Shown: positions 25,569 to 33,879 of the stretch, piece after piece
Position numbering within the stretch: position 1 is the first letter of the stretch
Layout of the letters: the number at the start of each line of letters is the position of its first letter
Assembly (NCBI GenBank): GCA_024278975.1
Contig: JAJRSD010000103.1
Span: 1-33,879 of the forward strand
DNA: 33,879 nucleotides
Direction of reading: 5' to 3'
Origin: Bacteroidota bacterium
GTDB lineage: Bacteria > Bacteroidota > Bacteroidia > Bacteroidales > Prolixibacteraceae
Translations under genes and position numbers: made by a program
Notes under the pieces: generated by a model
The model's database searches: none
What the model was told of the DNA's origin: nothing
Seen by the model: the letters and a program-made list of their open reading frames with translations, nothing else

Positions 25569-26381
25569 ATGGAAACAATACAAAATCTTTCTGAAAAAAT
25601 TTATGATGCAGTTTTAAATTACGGACCGCGGTTAATTGCTGCAATACTGGTACTAATTATTGGTATGTGGGTAATTTCCATACTTCGGAATATACTTCGA
25701 AAACGGTTTGAAAAACAGGATATGGAACCTTCTCTCAGGGGTTTCTTAAACAGTATGATTGGTATTTTGCTAAAAGCATTACTATGGATTACTGTAATTG
25801 GAATGATGGGAGTTGAAATGACATCTTTTATTGCGATTATTGGAGCTGTTGGTTTTGCAATTGGTATGGCTCTTTCGGGCACACTACAAAACTTTGCAGG
25901 TGGCGTTATGATTCTGCTTTTTAAGCCATTCAAAACTGGCGATTTTATTAATGCTCAAGGTCACTCCGGAACAGTTAACGAAATTCAGATATTCAATACT
26001 ATATTGAAAACCCCCGATAATAAAACTATTATTATTCCCAATGGTGGATTGTCAACCGGTTCGATGACAAACTTTTCGACCGAGACACAGAGACGTGTAG
26101 ATTTTGTTTTTGGAATTGGATATGGCGATGATGTTGATAAAGCCAAGGAAGTTTTAATGAGTTTAATAAATGCCGATACGCGAATATTAAAAGACCCCGC
26201 GCCATTTGTAGCAGTTAAAGAGTTGGGCGACAGTTCGGTAAATATGGTTGTGCGAGTTTGGGCTGAGGCAGCAAACTATTGGGGTATTTATTTCGATCTT
26301 ACCGAAAATGTTTACAAAACATTCGATAAAGAGGGGCTTAATATTCCGTATCCTCAAATGGATGTACATATTCAGAAATAA
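25569..26381 (+). CDS. MscS-family small mechanosensitive channel
   Basis: A 270-residue inner membrane channel that releases solutes when membrane tension rises. Three transmembrane helices lie at about 18-40, 60-83 and 88-118. The pore-lining third helix has the Gly/Ala-packed sequence AVGFAIGMALSGTLQNFAGG, followed by VMILLFKPFKTGDFI. The cytoplasmic beta domain has GTVNEIQIFNTILKTPDNKT and IPNGGLSTGSMTNFS. The C-terminal alpha/beta domain ends in the usual NIPYPQMDVHI. The length is that of the short E. coli MscS type. It has its own transcription unit. Confidence 0.95.
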   Translation: METIQNLSEKIYDAVLNYGPRLIAAILVLIIGMWVISILRNILRKRFEKQDMEPSLRGFLNSMIGILLKALLWITVIGMMGVEMTSFIAIIGAVGFAIGMALSGTLQNFAGGVMILLFKPFKTGDFINAQGHSGTVNEIQIFNTILKTPDNKTIIIPNGGLSTGSMTNFSTETQRRVDFVFGIGYGDDVDKAKEVLMSLINADTRILKDPAPFVAVKELGDSSVNMVVRVWAEAANYWGIYFDLTENVYKTFDKEGLNIPYPQMDVHIQK

Positions 26382-26409
26382 TTTTTTTGTTGGTAAAATA
26401 TACCCTTTG

Positions 26410-26449
26410 CAGGTAAAAATGTTAATCTCTACATTTTGATTTCTACCTG
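26410..26449. other. Two-part inverted repeat after mscS
   Basis: CAGGTA (26410-26415) pairs with TACCTG (26444-26449). Inside it, AATGT (26418-26422) pairs with ACATT (26431-26435), giving an interrupted hairpin. There is no strong T run after it. It may aid termination of the channel gene. Just beyond is CTTGC-N9-GCAAG (26464-26482). Confidence 0.35.
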
Positions 26450-26454
26450 TTACT

Positions 26455-26696
26455 ATTATATAACTTGCGCATACAATGCAAGGTCAAAAAGAGCAAGCAT
26501 GAGTCTTCTCCAAAAAGTAAATAAATGGAATTTTAGTCATCTGATGAATTTGTACCCAACTAATTGCCAGGTTTGAATTTCCTGTGCTTTCTGCTAAATG
26601 ATTCATCTGATGACTTTTCAGACAATACAAACCCATGACTATTTTTAGTTATTAACAGTATTATGTTGATAAGTTATCCGGGTAATTATATAACTT
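26455..26696. repeat. 12-bp direct repeats flanking the region of repeat copy 2
   Basis: ATTATATAACTT occurs at 26455-26466 and again at 26685-26696, on either side of the 121-bp repeat copy. It could be a target-site duplication, but the sequence is very AT-rich and could recur by chance. Confidence 0.3.
26502..26622 (-). repeat. 121-bp dispersed repeat, copy 2 (inverted)
   Basis: This is the reverse complement of 15794-15914 with 9 mismatches and no gaps. It keeps both internal TCATC-N-GATGA palindromes: ATTCATCTGATGACT at 26601-26615, and AGTCATCTGATGAAT at 26535-26549. It lies in the 323-bp gap between mscS and a small ORF, without a transposase beside it. Confidence 0.9.
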
Positions 26697-26704
26697 CATT
26701 CTAT

Positions 26705-26911
26705 TTAATCGGCAGTTGGTCTGGTGCATAGTTTTTTAAATTGTTTCATCAACCATTCCCCGCCAATATTTTGGCTTTCTATTTGTTCAATGGTGGTTAA
26801 ATCTACCTCTTGGTAATTTATTGAAATCTCTTTCGATATACTCTTTTTATCAGGCGGTGTTGTAATAAATAATTTCTCTGTTATAATCTTCTTTGAAAAT
26901 TCCCGGGCCAA
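26705..26911 (-). CDS. Small hypothetical ORF after the hybrid sensor
   Basis: A 68-codon open frame with a TTG start 8 bp after the hybrid sensor stop. It encodes a charged, Lys/Glu-rich peptide with EISINYQEVDLTTIEQIESQ and a C-terminal NIGGEWLMKQFKKLC. There is no signal peptide, membrane segment or motif I recognise. It may be the tail of a decayed gene, a short protein translated after the sensor, or not coding at all. Confidence 0.3.
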   Translation of the reverse strand: MAREFSKKIITEKLFITTPPDKKSISKEISINYQEVDLTTIEQIESQNIGGEWLMKQFKKLCTRPTAD

Positions 26912-26919
26912 CCCTTCAA

Positions 26920-29900
26920 TTATTGTGCTGAATCCCCTCTAAATTCCATGGGCGCCGCACCAAATTTCTCCTTAAAACATTTACTAAAATATTTGGGGTC
27001 GGCAAATCCTACCATGAAAGCTACCTCCGACACACGGATATTTTTGTTGTCGGAAAGTAATTGCATGGCACGTTTCATCCTCATTTCCTGTAATATCTCT
27101 TTCCCAGATTGCCCGGTTAAACTTTTAACTTTGCGGTAAAAGTTAGCGTGGCTCATCCCCATTTCATATTCCAAAGCATTTATATTAAAGCCGGGGTCAG
27201 AAATTCCTTTTTCCAGGGTTGTCAACAATAATGAAAGAAACTTTTCATCAATCGATGTTACTGTTATTGCAGAAAGTTCCAAACTACTGTTTTTTTGAAA
27301 CAGTTTTCGGAGTTGTTCGCGTGTTGTAAGCAGGTTATTAATTCTGAGTACAAGGTACTCTATTTCAAATGGTTTCGAAATATAATCATCTGCGCCTGTT
27401 TCAATACTTTGGTATTTTGTTTCGCGGTCCACTTTCGCCGTCAGCAGAATTACAGGAATATGGCTTGTTTTAATATTAGTCTTTATCTGTTTACAGAACT
27501 CTATGCCATCCATATTTGGCATCATTATGTCGCTAATTATTAAGTCAGGCAAATAATTTTCGGCCTTCCCAAGTCCTGTAATACCATCTTCGGCTTCATA
27601 TATTTTATATTTCGACTGCAGTTCATTTCTAATCAATATCCGCATATCGGAATTGTCTTCTACTATCAAAATAGTTTTATATGAATCGCTAATAGTCTGA
27701 CTATTTTCGAGTCCCGGAGATGTTCCTGTATCCACATATATATCTTCTAAACTATATTCTATTGCCTCACCTTTCTGTAGATGTTGGCCAGTAGTTTCGA
27801 TATCTGGTATATAAAGCCGGACAATTGTGCCAACACCCACCTTGCTTTCCACTTCAATTTTTCCCGAGTGTGCCTCAATAAGCTCCTTGCAATGCGATAG
27901 TCCTATCCCGTAACCTTTGCCTGATGCCGATTCATCCTGGTAAAAACGATCAAAGATCCTTAATAGTTTATCGTCCGCAATGCCTTGCCCTGTGTCCTGA
28001 AATTCAATTTTTACAAAGTTCGTAAACTGGGTGTTTGGTATGCAGGCAATGTTTCTGGCATCAACTCTTTCAATTCGGATGGTAATCCCTCCGTTTTCCG
28101 TAAATTTTACAGCATTCGACAACAGGTTAAAAATCATTTTCGACATTATATCAGAATCGAAGTTTGTAACAATAACCGCCCTGTCACTTATTACATTTAG
28201 CACAAGCCCTTTATTTTGAATTGCATATTCAAAATATTTTGCTTCTTCCTTAACAAAGTCGACAATATTTGCCAAATGTAGTTTCACTTTTAATTTTCCC
28301 ATTTCGGCCCTCCTGTTATCCAGAAGCTGCTCTATTAAATACTTCAACCTTTTAACATTCCGGTTTATGAGTTTCAATTGCGATTTAAGCTCCGGTTTAA
28401 AAAACTGTGTTTTTAATATTTTTTCTAGCGGCCCGCTAATTAAAGTGAGTGGCGTTCGGAGGTCATGAGAAATATTAATAAAAAATTTGGTCCTTAGATT
28501 ATTAAGTTCCTGTAGCTTCCGATTATGTTCATTTTCGAGTAATAATTGTTTTTTTGTTGTGTACTTAATTACTGTGAAACGGGTGAAATAGACAAAAACA
28601 AGTATAATTGATATGATGTACATAACATAAGCTATCCAGGTATATACAAATGGTGTTTTAATATGGATAAAAATAGTTCGCGGGTTATTTTCCCATATTC
28701 CATCGCTATTTGTCGATTTTACTTTGAAGACATATTTCCCATGTTTTAAATTGGTATAACTGGCATTCCGTTTTGCGAAATCGGTAAATTGCCAATCTTT
28801 ATCGAAACCTTCCAGCATATAGGCGTACTGTATTTTTTCTGAATTTGGAAACAGCATGGCCGTAAAATCAAAACGGATACTATTCTGGCCGGGCATTAAT
28901 TCAATTGTATCAGTTAACGTAATCCCCTTTTTAAGTGGCACTTTCCCTCCGAATTTTTCATTTACAGGAACCCTTTTATTAAATATGTAAAAATTGGTAA
29001 TTGTGGTCTTAGGTTTTCGCCTGCTTGTTTTTATTTTCTCGGGATAGAAGGTATTTATGCCATTGATACCGCCGAGAATTATTTCACCATCTGTTTTTTT
29101 GAAGACTGTATGTTCCGAAAATTCATTGCTTTGAATACCATCGCTTATCGTAAAATTGGTAAATTGATTACTTTGGGGGTTAAACTTACTTAGTCCGCCA
29201 TTGGTGCCAATCCATAAGTTCCCTTTAATATCGTCAGTAATTAACTGGATCATATTATTAGGAAGGCCATTGTTTTTATTGTACGATTCAAATGAAAAAT
29301 TACAGGAACCTGAATCCCGTATTATTTTATTCAACCCTTCGTAAGTCCCAACCCAAATGTTGTGATTTGAATCTCGGAAAAGAGACCGCACATAATTGTT
29401 GCTTATAGAATATGGCCTCTCACTTTTTTTATAAACGCAAATATCTTTGGGAAACTGATTCCCATCCAAACTAACGACATTTAGCCCTCCACCTTCTGTT
29501 CCCACTAAAAGTTCATCCATATCGTTATCATAAAGCAGTACCCTGCAATTATTAAAAGAGATTGCAGGGGTTGTCGTGGTATTATAAACAGAAAAGTCGA
29601 CAGGTTGGTCATTAACAATAGTTACGCGTAGCAAACCATCGACTGTTGCCAACCAGAAAATATTGCTTTTGCTTTTTGCCACATTGAATACTGCTTTCGT
29701 AGGCAGGTGGCTAATTATATTTAAATTATTCCGGTTTAATTTTACTAAATACAATCCGGTTGAACAGCCTACAAAAACCTTATTGTCTTTGTAAGCCGAA
29801 ATGAAATATACCGCTTGTGTACCAAATCCCATTTTTTGGAATGTCCTTTTATCATGGTCAAAAATAAATAACCCATTATTATGTGTCCCAACCCAAATAC

Positions 29901-31035
29901 GCCCATCTTTGCCAGCATAAACAGCCCTTACAAAATTTGAAACCAATCCCGTGTTGATAGAAGATGGTTGAATTTTATAATGGTTAAACTCTTTTTGCTC
30001 TGTGTCTAACACATTAACTCCTGAACCAATAGTCCCTACCCACAGTAAATTATCTTTTGAAACATACAAAGAATAAATTAGATTCGAGTTCAAACTGTTT
30101 ATGTTCAAAGGGGCGTGTAAAATATGCTCAAAATGGATATTGTTTTTGCCTATCATGTCGGCTCGTAAAAAGTTCAAGCCCCTGTCGCGGGTCGCAACCC
30201 ATAAATTACCTTCATTGTCAAATTGTAACGAAGAGCATTTATTGGAAGAAATGGAATAATTTGTGTTGTCTGCTTTGAACCATTTCAACTGTTTACTTTC
30301 AGGCATGTATTTCACAAGTCCGTTTTTTGCACTCGTAACCCATAGGTTACCATACCTGTCTTCTGTAAGATCAGTCAGGTCAAGGTCTCTGAATAACTGT
30401 TCATCAATTTTAATTGCTTTGTTTTTCCCGGGCTGAACAATGATGCGTGATATAAATTTTCGGGATAATACCCAAATACTTCCATTGTTGCTTTTTTTAA
30501 TTGAAAAAATACTTTTTTGAGAAAGAAAGGACTTAGGGTTAACATTTTCAATAATTTCAAATTCCGATTCGATATTTTCAGTGATTTCTGACCTGAGCAA
30601 TCCGGCTGATGTAGCTATGTACAGTTTATTACCATCTATTAATATTGAAAGAATACTTAACATTGAATTTTCAAACCCTGCAATTTTTATCTGATGAATT
30701 AATTCTGAAGCCGGATCATATAAACTCAATCCATTATCAGTACCAATCCAAACCCTTCCCAGGCTGTCTTCTGCTAAGCTCCTAATCGTATTGTTTACAA
30801 TTGCATTGGGGTTTCCTTTTTCTGTATTGAAAATAGTAATCCGGTAACCATCGTACCTGTTTAAGCCATCAACAGTCCCAAACCACATATATCCCTGGCT
30901 GTCTTCTAAAAACGAATACACTTCACTTTGCGAAATCCCATCGGCAGAAGTAATATATTTAAACCGGTGGGCCTGAGAGTAACCTATAGTAGAGATTATC
31001 AGAGATGTAAAAATTAACAAGACTTTCATACTCAT
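26920..31035 (-). CDS. Hybrid two-component system sensor/regulator of glycan utilisation
   Basis: A 1371-residue single-protein signalling system. A signal peptide (about 1-20) is followed by a periplasmic double beta-propeller of Reg_prop repeats (about 25-700; for example GYMWFGTVDGLNRYDG, RVWIGTDNGLSLYDP). A Y_Y_Y domain follows at about 718-790 and one transmembrane helix at about 796-818. HisKA has its His in NISHDLRTPLTLISGPLEKI (about 857). The ATPase domain lies at about 965-1070 (NLLSNAVKFTENGG, GYGIGLSHCKEL). A receiver domain has its Asp in LIISDIMMPNMDG (about 1168), and an AraC-type DNA-binding domain occupies about 1270-1370. It probably senses an oligosaccharide in the periplasm and activates the divergent susC-like gene. 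Confidence 0.97.
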   Translation of the reverse strand: MSMKVLLIFTSLIISTIGYSQAHRFKYITSADGISQSEVYSFLEDSQGYMWFGTVDGLNRYDGYRITIFNTEKGNPNAIVNNTIRSLAEDSLGRVWIGTDNGLSLYDPASELIHQIKIAGFENSMLSILSILIDGNKLYIATSAGLLRSEITENIESEFEIIENVNPKSFLSQKSIFSIKKSNNGSIWVLSRKFISRIIVQPGKNKAIKIDEQLFRDLDLTDLTEDRYGNLWVTSAKNGLVKYMPESKQLKWFKADNTNYSISSNKCSSLQFDNEGNLWVATRDRGLNFLRADMIGKNNIHFEHILHAPLNINSLNSNLIYSLYVSKDNLLWVGTIGSGVNVLDTEQKEFNHYKIQPSSINTGLVSNFVRAVYAGKDGRIWVGTHNNGLFIFDHDKRTFQKMGFGTQAVYFISAYKDNKVFVGCSTGLYLVKLNRNNLNIISHLPTKAVFNVAKSKSNIFWLATVDGLLRVTIVNDQPVDFSVYNTTTTPAISFNNCRVLLYDNDMDELLVGTEGGGLNVVSLDGNQFPKDICVYKKSERPYSISNNYVRSLFRDSNHNIWVGTYEGLNKIIRDSGSCNFSFESYNKNNGLPNNMIQLITDDIKGNLWIGTNGGLSKFNPQSNQFTNFTISDGIQSNEFSEHTVFKKTDGEIILGGINGINTFYPEKIKTSRRKPKTTITNFYIFNKRVPVNEKFGGKVPLKKGITLTDTIELMPGQNSIRFDFTAMLFPNSEKIQYAYMLEGFDKDWQFTDFAKRNASYTNLKHGKYVFKVKSTNSDGIWENNPRTIFIHIKTPFVYTWIAYVMYIISIILVFVYFTRFTVIKYTTKKQLLLENEHNRKLQELNNLRTKFFINISHDLRTPLTLISGPLEKILKTQFFKPELKSQLKLINRNVKRLKYLIEQLLDNRRAEMGKLKVKLHLANIVDFVKEEAKYFEYAIQNKGLVLNVISDRAVIVTNFDSDIMSKMIFNLLSNAVKFTENGGITIRIERVDARNIACIPNTQFTNFVKIEFQDTGQGIADDKLLRIFDRFYQDESASGKGYGIGLSHCKELIEAHSGKIEVESKVGVGTIVRLYIPDIETTGQHLQKGEAIEYSLEDIYVDTGTSPGLENSQTISDSYKTILIVEDNSDMRILIRNELQSKYKIYEAEDGITGLGKAENYLPDLIISDIMMPNMDGIEFCKQIKTNIKTSHIPVILLTAKVDRETKYQSIETGADDYISKPFEIEYLVLRINNLLTTREQLRKLFQKNSSLELSAITVTSIDEKFLSLLLTTLEKGISDPGFNINALEYEMGMSHANFYRKVKSLTGQSGKEILQEMRMKRAMQLLSDNKNIRVSEVAFMVGFADPKYFSKCFKEKFGAAPMEFRGDSAQ

Positions 31036-31254
31036 GTTTTAAAAATATAAAAATTAACAAGATCGGTTATATTATCGAATCGAACTGCAAAATAGAATAA
31101 ACGGATAGTCTTCCATGAGAATATCAACTTTCATTTACCACAAATTACCTGTTAGAACAAAATCTCACCCATAAACGGACTGTTATTATACCTTCCGGAC
31201 AATTTTCACCGCCTAATAAAACTAAAAGAATACACCTCAAACGAAAGTGATAAG

Positions 31255-31262
31255 TAGTTTTG
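31255..31262 (+). promoter_or_regulatory. Candidate -7 element of the right susC locus
   Basis: TAGTTTTG matches TAnnTTTG. There is no convincing TTTG box 19-20 bases upstream, which would fit a promoter that needs an activator such as the hybrid sensor. The start would fall about 10-15 bases before the small ORF at 31282. The rest of the 246-bp intergenic stretch (31036-31281) shows no clear motif. Confidence 0.35.
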
Positions 31263-31281
31263 AAACAACAAAAACAAAAAA

Positions 31282-31380
31282 ATGAAGGATACAAAAAATA
31301 ATCAGATAATGCTGTTTCTCCTACTTATAATAGTATTGTTTTTTGCATTCTGGTTTATTTACGAACAAATAATTCTATAG
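31282..31380 (+). CDS. 32-residue single-pass membrane microprotein
   Basis: An ATG-to-TAG frame encodes eight mostly polar residues (MKDTKNNQ) followed by a hydrophobic helix of about 20 residues (LFLLLIIVLFFAFWFIY) and a short tail, EQIIL. It lies between the promoter candidate and the susC-like gene, whose ATG is 30 bp after this stop, so it would be the first gene of that transcript. No lipobox or signal-peptidase site is obvious, so it would stay in the inner membrane. It resembles no family I can name. Coding potential rests on the clean start and stop, the typical membrane-helix composition and the position. Confidence 0.5.
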   Translation: MKDTKNNQIMLFLLLIIVLFFAFWFIYEQIIL

Positions 31381-31410
31381 TAAACATTTCACCTATTAAA
31401 ATCATTATTT

Positions 31411-33879
31411 ATGAAAAAAATCAATCGAGGAAGAAAAGAAACAAAACAGTGTCTTAACTTTATAAAGGTTTCGATATTAACTGTTTTTTATCTTAGCTTT
31501 TTAAGTTTTAGTTCTCCGGCACAAGAGAGAAACGTAACAGGAAAAGTTGTTGACAAAAAAACACAAGAGTTACTCCCGGGAGTAACTATTGTTGTTGAAG
31601 GAACGACCAATGGAACCGTAACAGATGTAGACGGCAAATACTCTTTAAATGTGACAGCAGAAAATGCAAAACTTCAATTCCGTTTTGTAGGGTACGAAAC
31701 CCAGGTTATAGAAATTGGTACCCAAACAGTAGTAAATGTTGAAATGGCGACTCTAATTTCCGATCTGGACGAGGTAGTTGTAGTTGGTTATGGTACAATG
31801 AGGAAAAGAGATCTTACCGGAGCTGTTAGTTCGGTAACAGGATCAAGCATAGAGAAAGCTAATCCTGTTTCAATTCAAAGTGCACTTGCTGGTAGAATTG
31901 CCGGGGTTCAGGTAACACAAACAGACAATAGTCCCGGGGCAGGGATTAAAATCCTTATTCGTGGAGGGAGTTCGCTTACAAGCGGGAATCAACCTCTTTA
32001 TGTAATCGATGGATTCCCAATTGTTCCGGACGATGACCCCACTAGTAATCCATTGGCCGACCTTAGCCCCAGCCAAATCGAGTCGATGGAGATACTAAAA
32101 GATGCTTCCGCCACTGCAATTTATGGAGCTGAAGGAGCGAACGGAGTTATTATCATCACAACTAAACTGGGAAAAGAAGGCAGGCCAGAAATTAGGGTAA
32201 ATGCCAGTTATGGTATATCGGATATGGCTGGTTACCCAGGCATCCTTTCTCCTGATGAATTTACTGATTACATGATTTCAAAATACGAGATGAATTATTT
32301 CGAAAGCGACGAGTATAAAAACTCGCTTGCCTATTGGCAAAAAATTAAAGAATCGGGAGAGCCTGGAAATGTATGGATTGAAGACATTACACGGCGTGCC
32401 CAATCAAAAAATGCCAATATTAACTTCAGTGGCGGAACCAATGGTATGAGATACGCCGTTTCAGGCGATTATTTAAATCAGGAAGGAATTATCGATCGGT
32501 CAAAATTTAACAGGATGAACTTAAATGCAAATCTGGAACAAAAAATTGGCGAAAAAATCAAGATCGGTACCGCCCTGAAATTCTCCATGTCGGAAAATAC
32601 CGGAATGGTTAATACCTGGGAGGAAAACACAATTATAAAAAAGGCTCTTCAAACCAATCCTTTTATGGATTCGGAATTTAGCTTAGGCGATTCGGAAGAG
32701 GACGATACTTACTCGTGGAATAATGAAAACGTGACAGATTACATAAAGGATGTGGATACCCAATTTGAAACATCGCGTATGATTGGCAACATGTTTTTCC
32801 AGTATGAAATTATAAAAGGATTGAGTTTCTACACCAGTTACGGTTTCAATCGATATTATAAAAACGAGCACAGGTTTTTACCATCAACAACCCGTCAGGG
32901 GCTAGGAGTTGGTGGAGAAGCCGATTTCAAAAAACGTGATACGAAAAATTTTGTATATCAGGCACGTTTGAATTATATCAAAAATATTGCAAAACACCAT
33001 ATTAATGCAACAGCAGTGTTCGAAACAAAGAGTAATGAACAGTTGTATTACAGGTCAACTGTACAGGGGTTCGGTGATGAATCAAGAGGGGTTTACGATC
33101 TTTCATCGGTTTCAACTCCTTTGGTACCCAGTAATATATATAGTGCTGATGCTTTGATGTCTTATTTAGGCAGGATAAGTTACAATTACAATAACAGATA
33201 CCTTTTAACTGCTTCGTTAAGAGCTGATGGTTCTTCAAAATTTGGGAAAGAGAACAAATGGGGGTATTTTCCATCAATTGCGGCCGGTTGGCTCATGTCT
33301 GAGGAAAATTTTATAAAAAACATGAATACTTTTGACCTCCTTAAACTGAGGGTCTCTTTCGGAGTAACGGGCAACAACCAAATCCCTAGTTACAGTTCGC
33401 TCGCTATACTAACCACAGAGAAATATATTTTTAACAATGCCTTATATTCGGGAATGGTTCCGGGAAGTATTGCAAATCCTAACCTAAAATGGGAAACCAC
33501 AGATCAGTACAATATTGGATTAGATTTAGGTTTTTTCAAGAACCGCCTACTTCTAACCGCTGAAGCATACTATAAGGAGACAACAGATCTTTTACTTGAT
33601 ATCCAGTTACCTTTAACTTCAGGCTATAGTACCGCGTTGAAAAACATCGGTTCAATTAGTAATAAAGGATTGGACCTTACTATTAACACAGTAAACATTG
33701 ACAAAAAGGATTGGAAGTGGACCAGTACTCTTACCATCTCAACGAACAAGAGTAAGGTGTTGGATTTGGGTGAACCTAATGAGATGTTTTTTACACGGAA
33801 TTTCTATCACAAAGTAAAAAACGATGTACTTGTTCGCGTGGGAGACCCCATTGGAATATATTATGGATACGTTGAAGAT
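31411..33879 (+). CDS. SusC/RagA family TonB-linked receptor (3' end outside window)
   Basis: An open frame of 823 codons runs to the right edge without a stop. A signal-anchor-like N-terminus ends at about FSSPAQ (residue 37). A carboxypeptidase-regulatory-like domain follows at about 40-115 (TGKVVDKKTQELLPGVTIVV), then the SusC plug with VVVVGYGTMRKRDLTGAVSS. LKDASATAIYGAEGANGVII lies at about 229-248. The TonB-dependent barrel then begins. About 200 residues are expected beyond the edge, with susD likely to follow. It is divergent from the hybrid sensor, its likely activator. It differs clearly from the left susC in plug sequence, so it is not a recent duplicate. Confidence 0.95.
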   Translation, partial: MKKINRGRKETKQCLNFIKVSILTVFYLSFLSFSSPAQERNVTGKVVDKKTQELLPGVTIVVEGTTNGTVTDVDGKYSLNVTAENAKLQFRFVGYETQVIEIGTQTVVNVEMATLISDLDEVVVVGYGTMRKRDLTGAVSSVTGSSIEKANPVSIQSALAGRIAGVQVTQTDNSPGAGIKILIRGGSSLTSGNQPLYVIDGFPIVPDDDPTSNPLADLSPSQIESMEILKDASATAIYGAEGANGVIIITTKLGKEGRPEIRVNASYGISDMAGYPGILSPDEFTDYMISKYEMNYFESDEYKNSLAYWQKIKESGEPGNVWIEDITRRAQSKNANINFSGGTNGMRYAVSGDYLNQEGIIDRSKFNRMNLNANLEQKIGEKIKIGTALKFSMSENTGMVNTWEENTIIKKALQTNPFMDSEFSLGDSEEDDTYSWNNENVTDYIKDVDTQFETSRMIGNMFFQYEIIKGLSFYTSYGFNRYYKNEHRFLPSTTRQGLGVGGEADFKKRDTKNFVYQARLNYIKNIAKHHINATAVFETKSNEQLYYRSTVQGFGDESRGVYDLSSVSTPLVPSNIYSADALMSYLGRISYNYNNRYLLTASLRADGSSKFGKENKWGYFPSIAAGWLMSEENFIKNMNTFDLLKLRVSFGVTGNNQIPSYSSLAILTTEKYIFNNALYSGMVPGSIANPNLKWETTDQYNIGLDLGFFKNRLLLTAEAYYKETTDLLLDIQLPLTSGYSTALKNIGSISNKGLDLTINTVNIDKKDWKWTSTLTISTNKSKVLDLGEPNEMFFTRNFYHKVKNDVLVRVGDPIGIYYGYVED

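Noticed and set aside
31870-33377. Minus-strand ORFs opposite the right susC-like gene
   Set aside because: The plus strand is open for 823 codons with clear SusC motifs across the same region.
1-33879. CRISPR arrays, tRNA or rRNA genes, phage modules, toxin-antitoxin or defence systems
   Set aside because: No regularly spaced repeats, cloverleaf-like sequences or recognisable proteins of these kinds were seen on either strand. This was a reading by eye, so short or divergent examples could be missed.

Overview
The window looks like part of a Bacteroidota chromosome, probably class Bacteroidia. The evidence is two SusC-type receptor loci, a hybrid two-component sensor, AT-rich DNA, start codons with little Shine-Dalgarno signal, and several promoter-like elements of the TTTG / TAnnTTTG type. 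No rRNA, tRNA, CRISPR array, phage module or recognisable defence system was found. Most of the window is ordinary chromosome. The unusual material lies in the control regions of the glycan loci, in decayed genes, and in small repeats.

Left end (1-7400): a minus-strand glycan-uptake operon, susC (2200-5319), susD (295-2187) and a DUF3823-like lipoprotein cut by the window edge. It faces a divergent LacI-family regulator (6343-7392). The intervening region has a susC promoter candidate, three LacI-type operator candidates (one touching the promoter) and a frameshifted remnant of a mannitol/altronate dehydrogenase-type gene. At 7645-9297 follow fragments of two unrelated transposases.

Centre-left (9500-15100): asnS, rpoN and a PAP2-like membrane protein run on the plus strand and converge on a PhoR/PhoB-like kinase-regulator pair. 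A compound repeat, with a small palindrome inside a longer intergenic repeat, sits just before asnS. At 15221-15992 come a transposase reduced to its two ends, a 121-bp repeat with a second inverted copy at 26502-26622, and a 78-bp segment bounded by perfect 13-bp inverted repeats.

Centre (16037-26400): a COG2509-type flavoprotein; a TolC-like outer membrane protein; the methionine-salvage pair mtnA-mtnP with two tandem terminators; a HAD phosphatase; and a three-gene operon of secreted cyclophilin-type prolyl isomerases. The last isomerase gene also encodes an inactive trypsin-like domain and is split by one in-frame TGA. Then come a decayed IS110-like fragment, an acyl-carrier-protein-like gene without the modified serine, and a small MscS channel.

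Right end (26500-33879): a 1371-residue hybrid two-component regulator is transcribed away from a second susC-like gene that runs off the window. A 32-residue single-pass membrane ORF lies between its promoter candidate and susC. The two ends are therefore separate glycan-utilisation loci with different control: a LacI regulator on the left and a periplasmic glycan sensor on the right.
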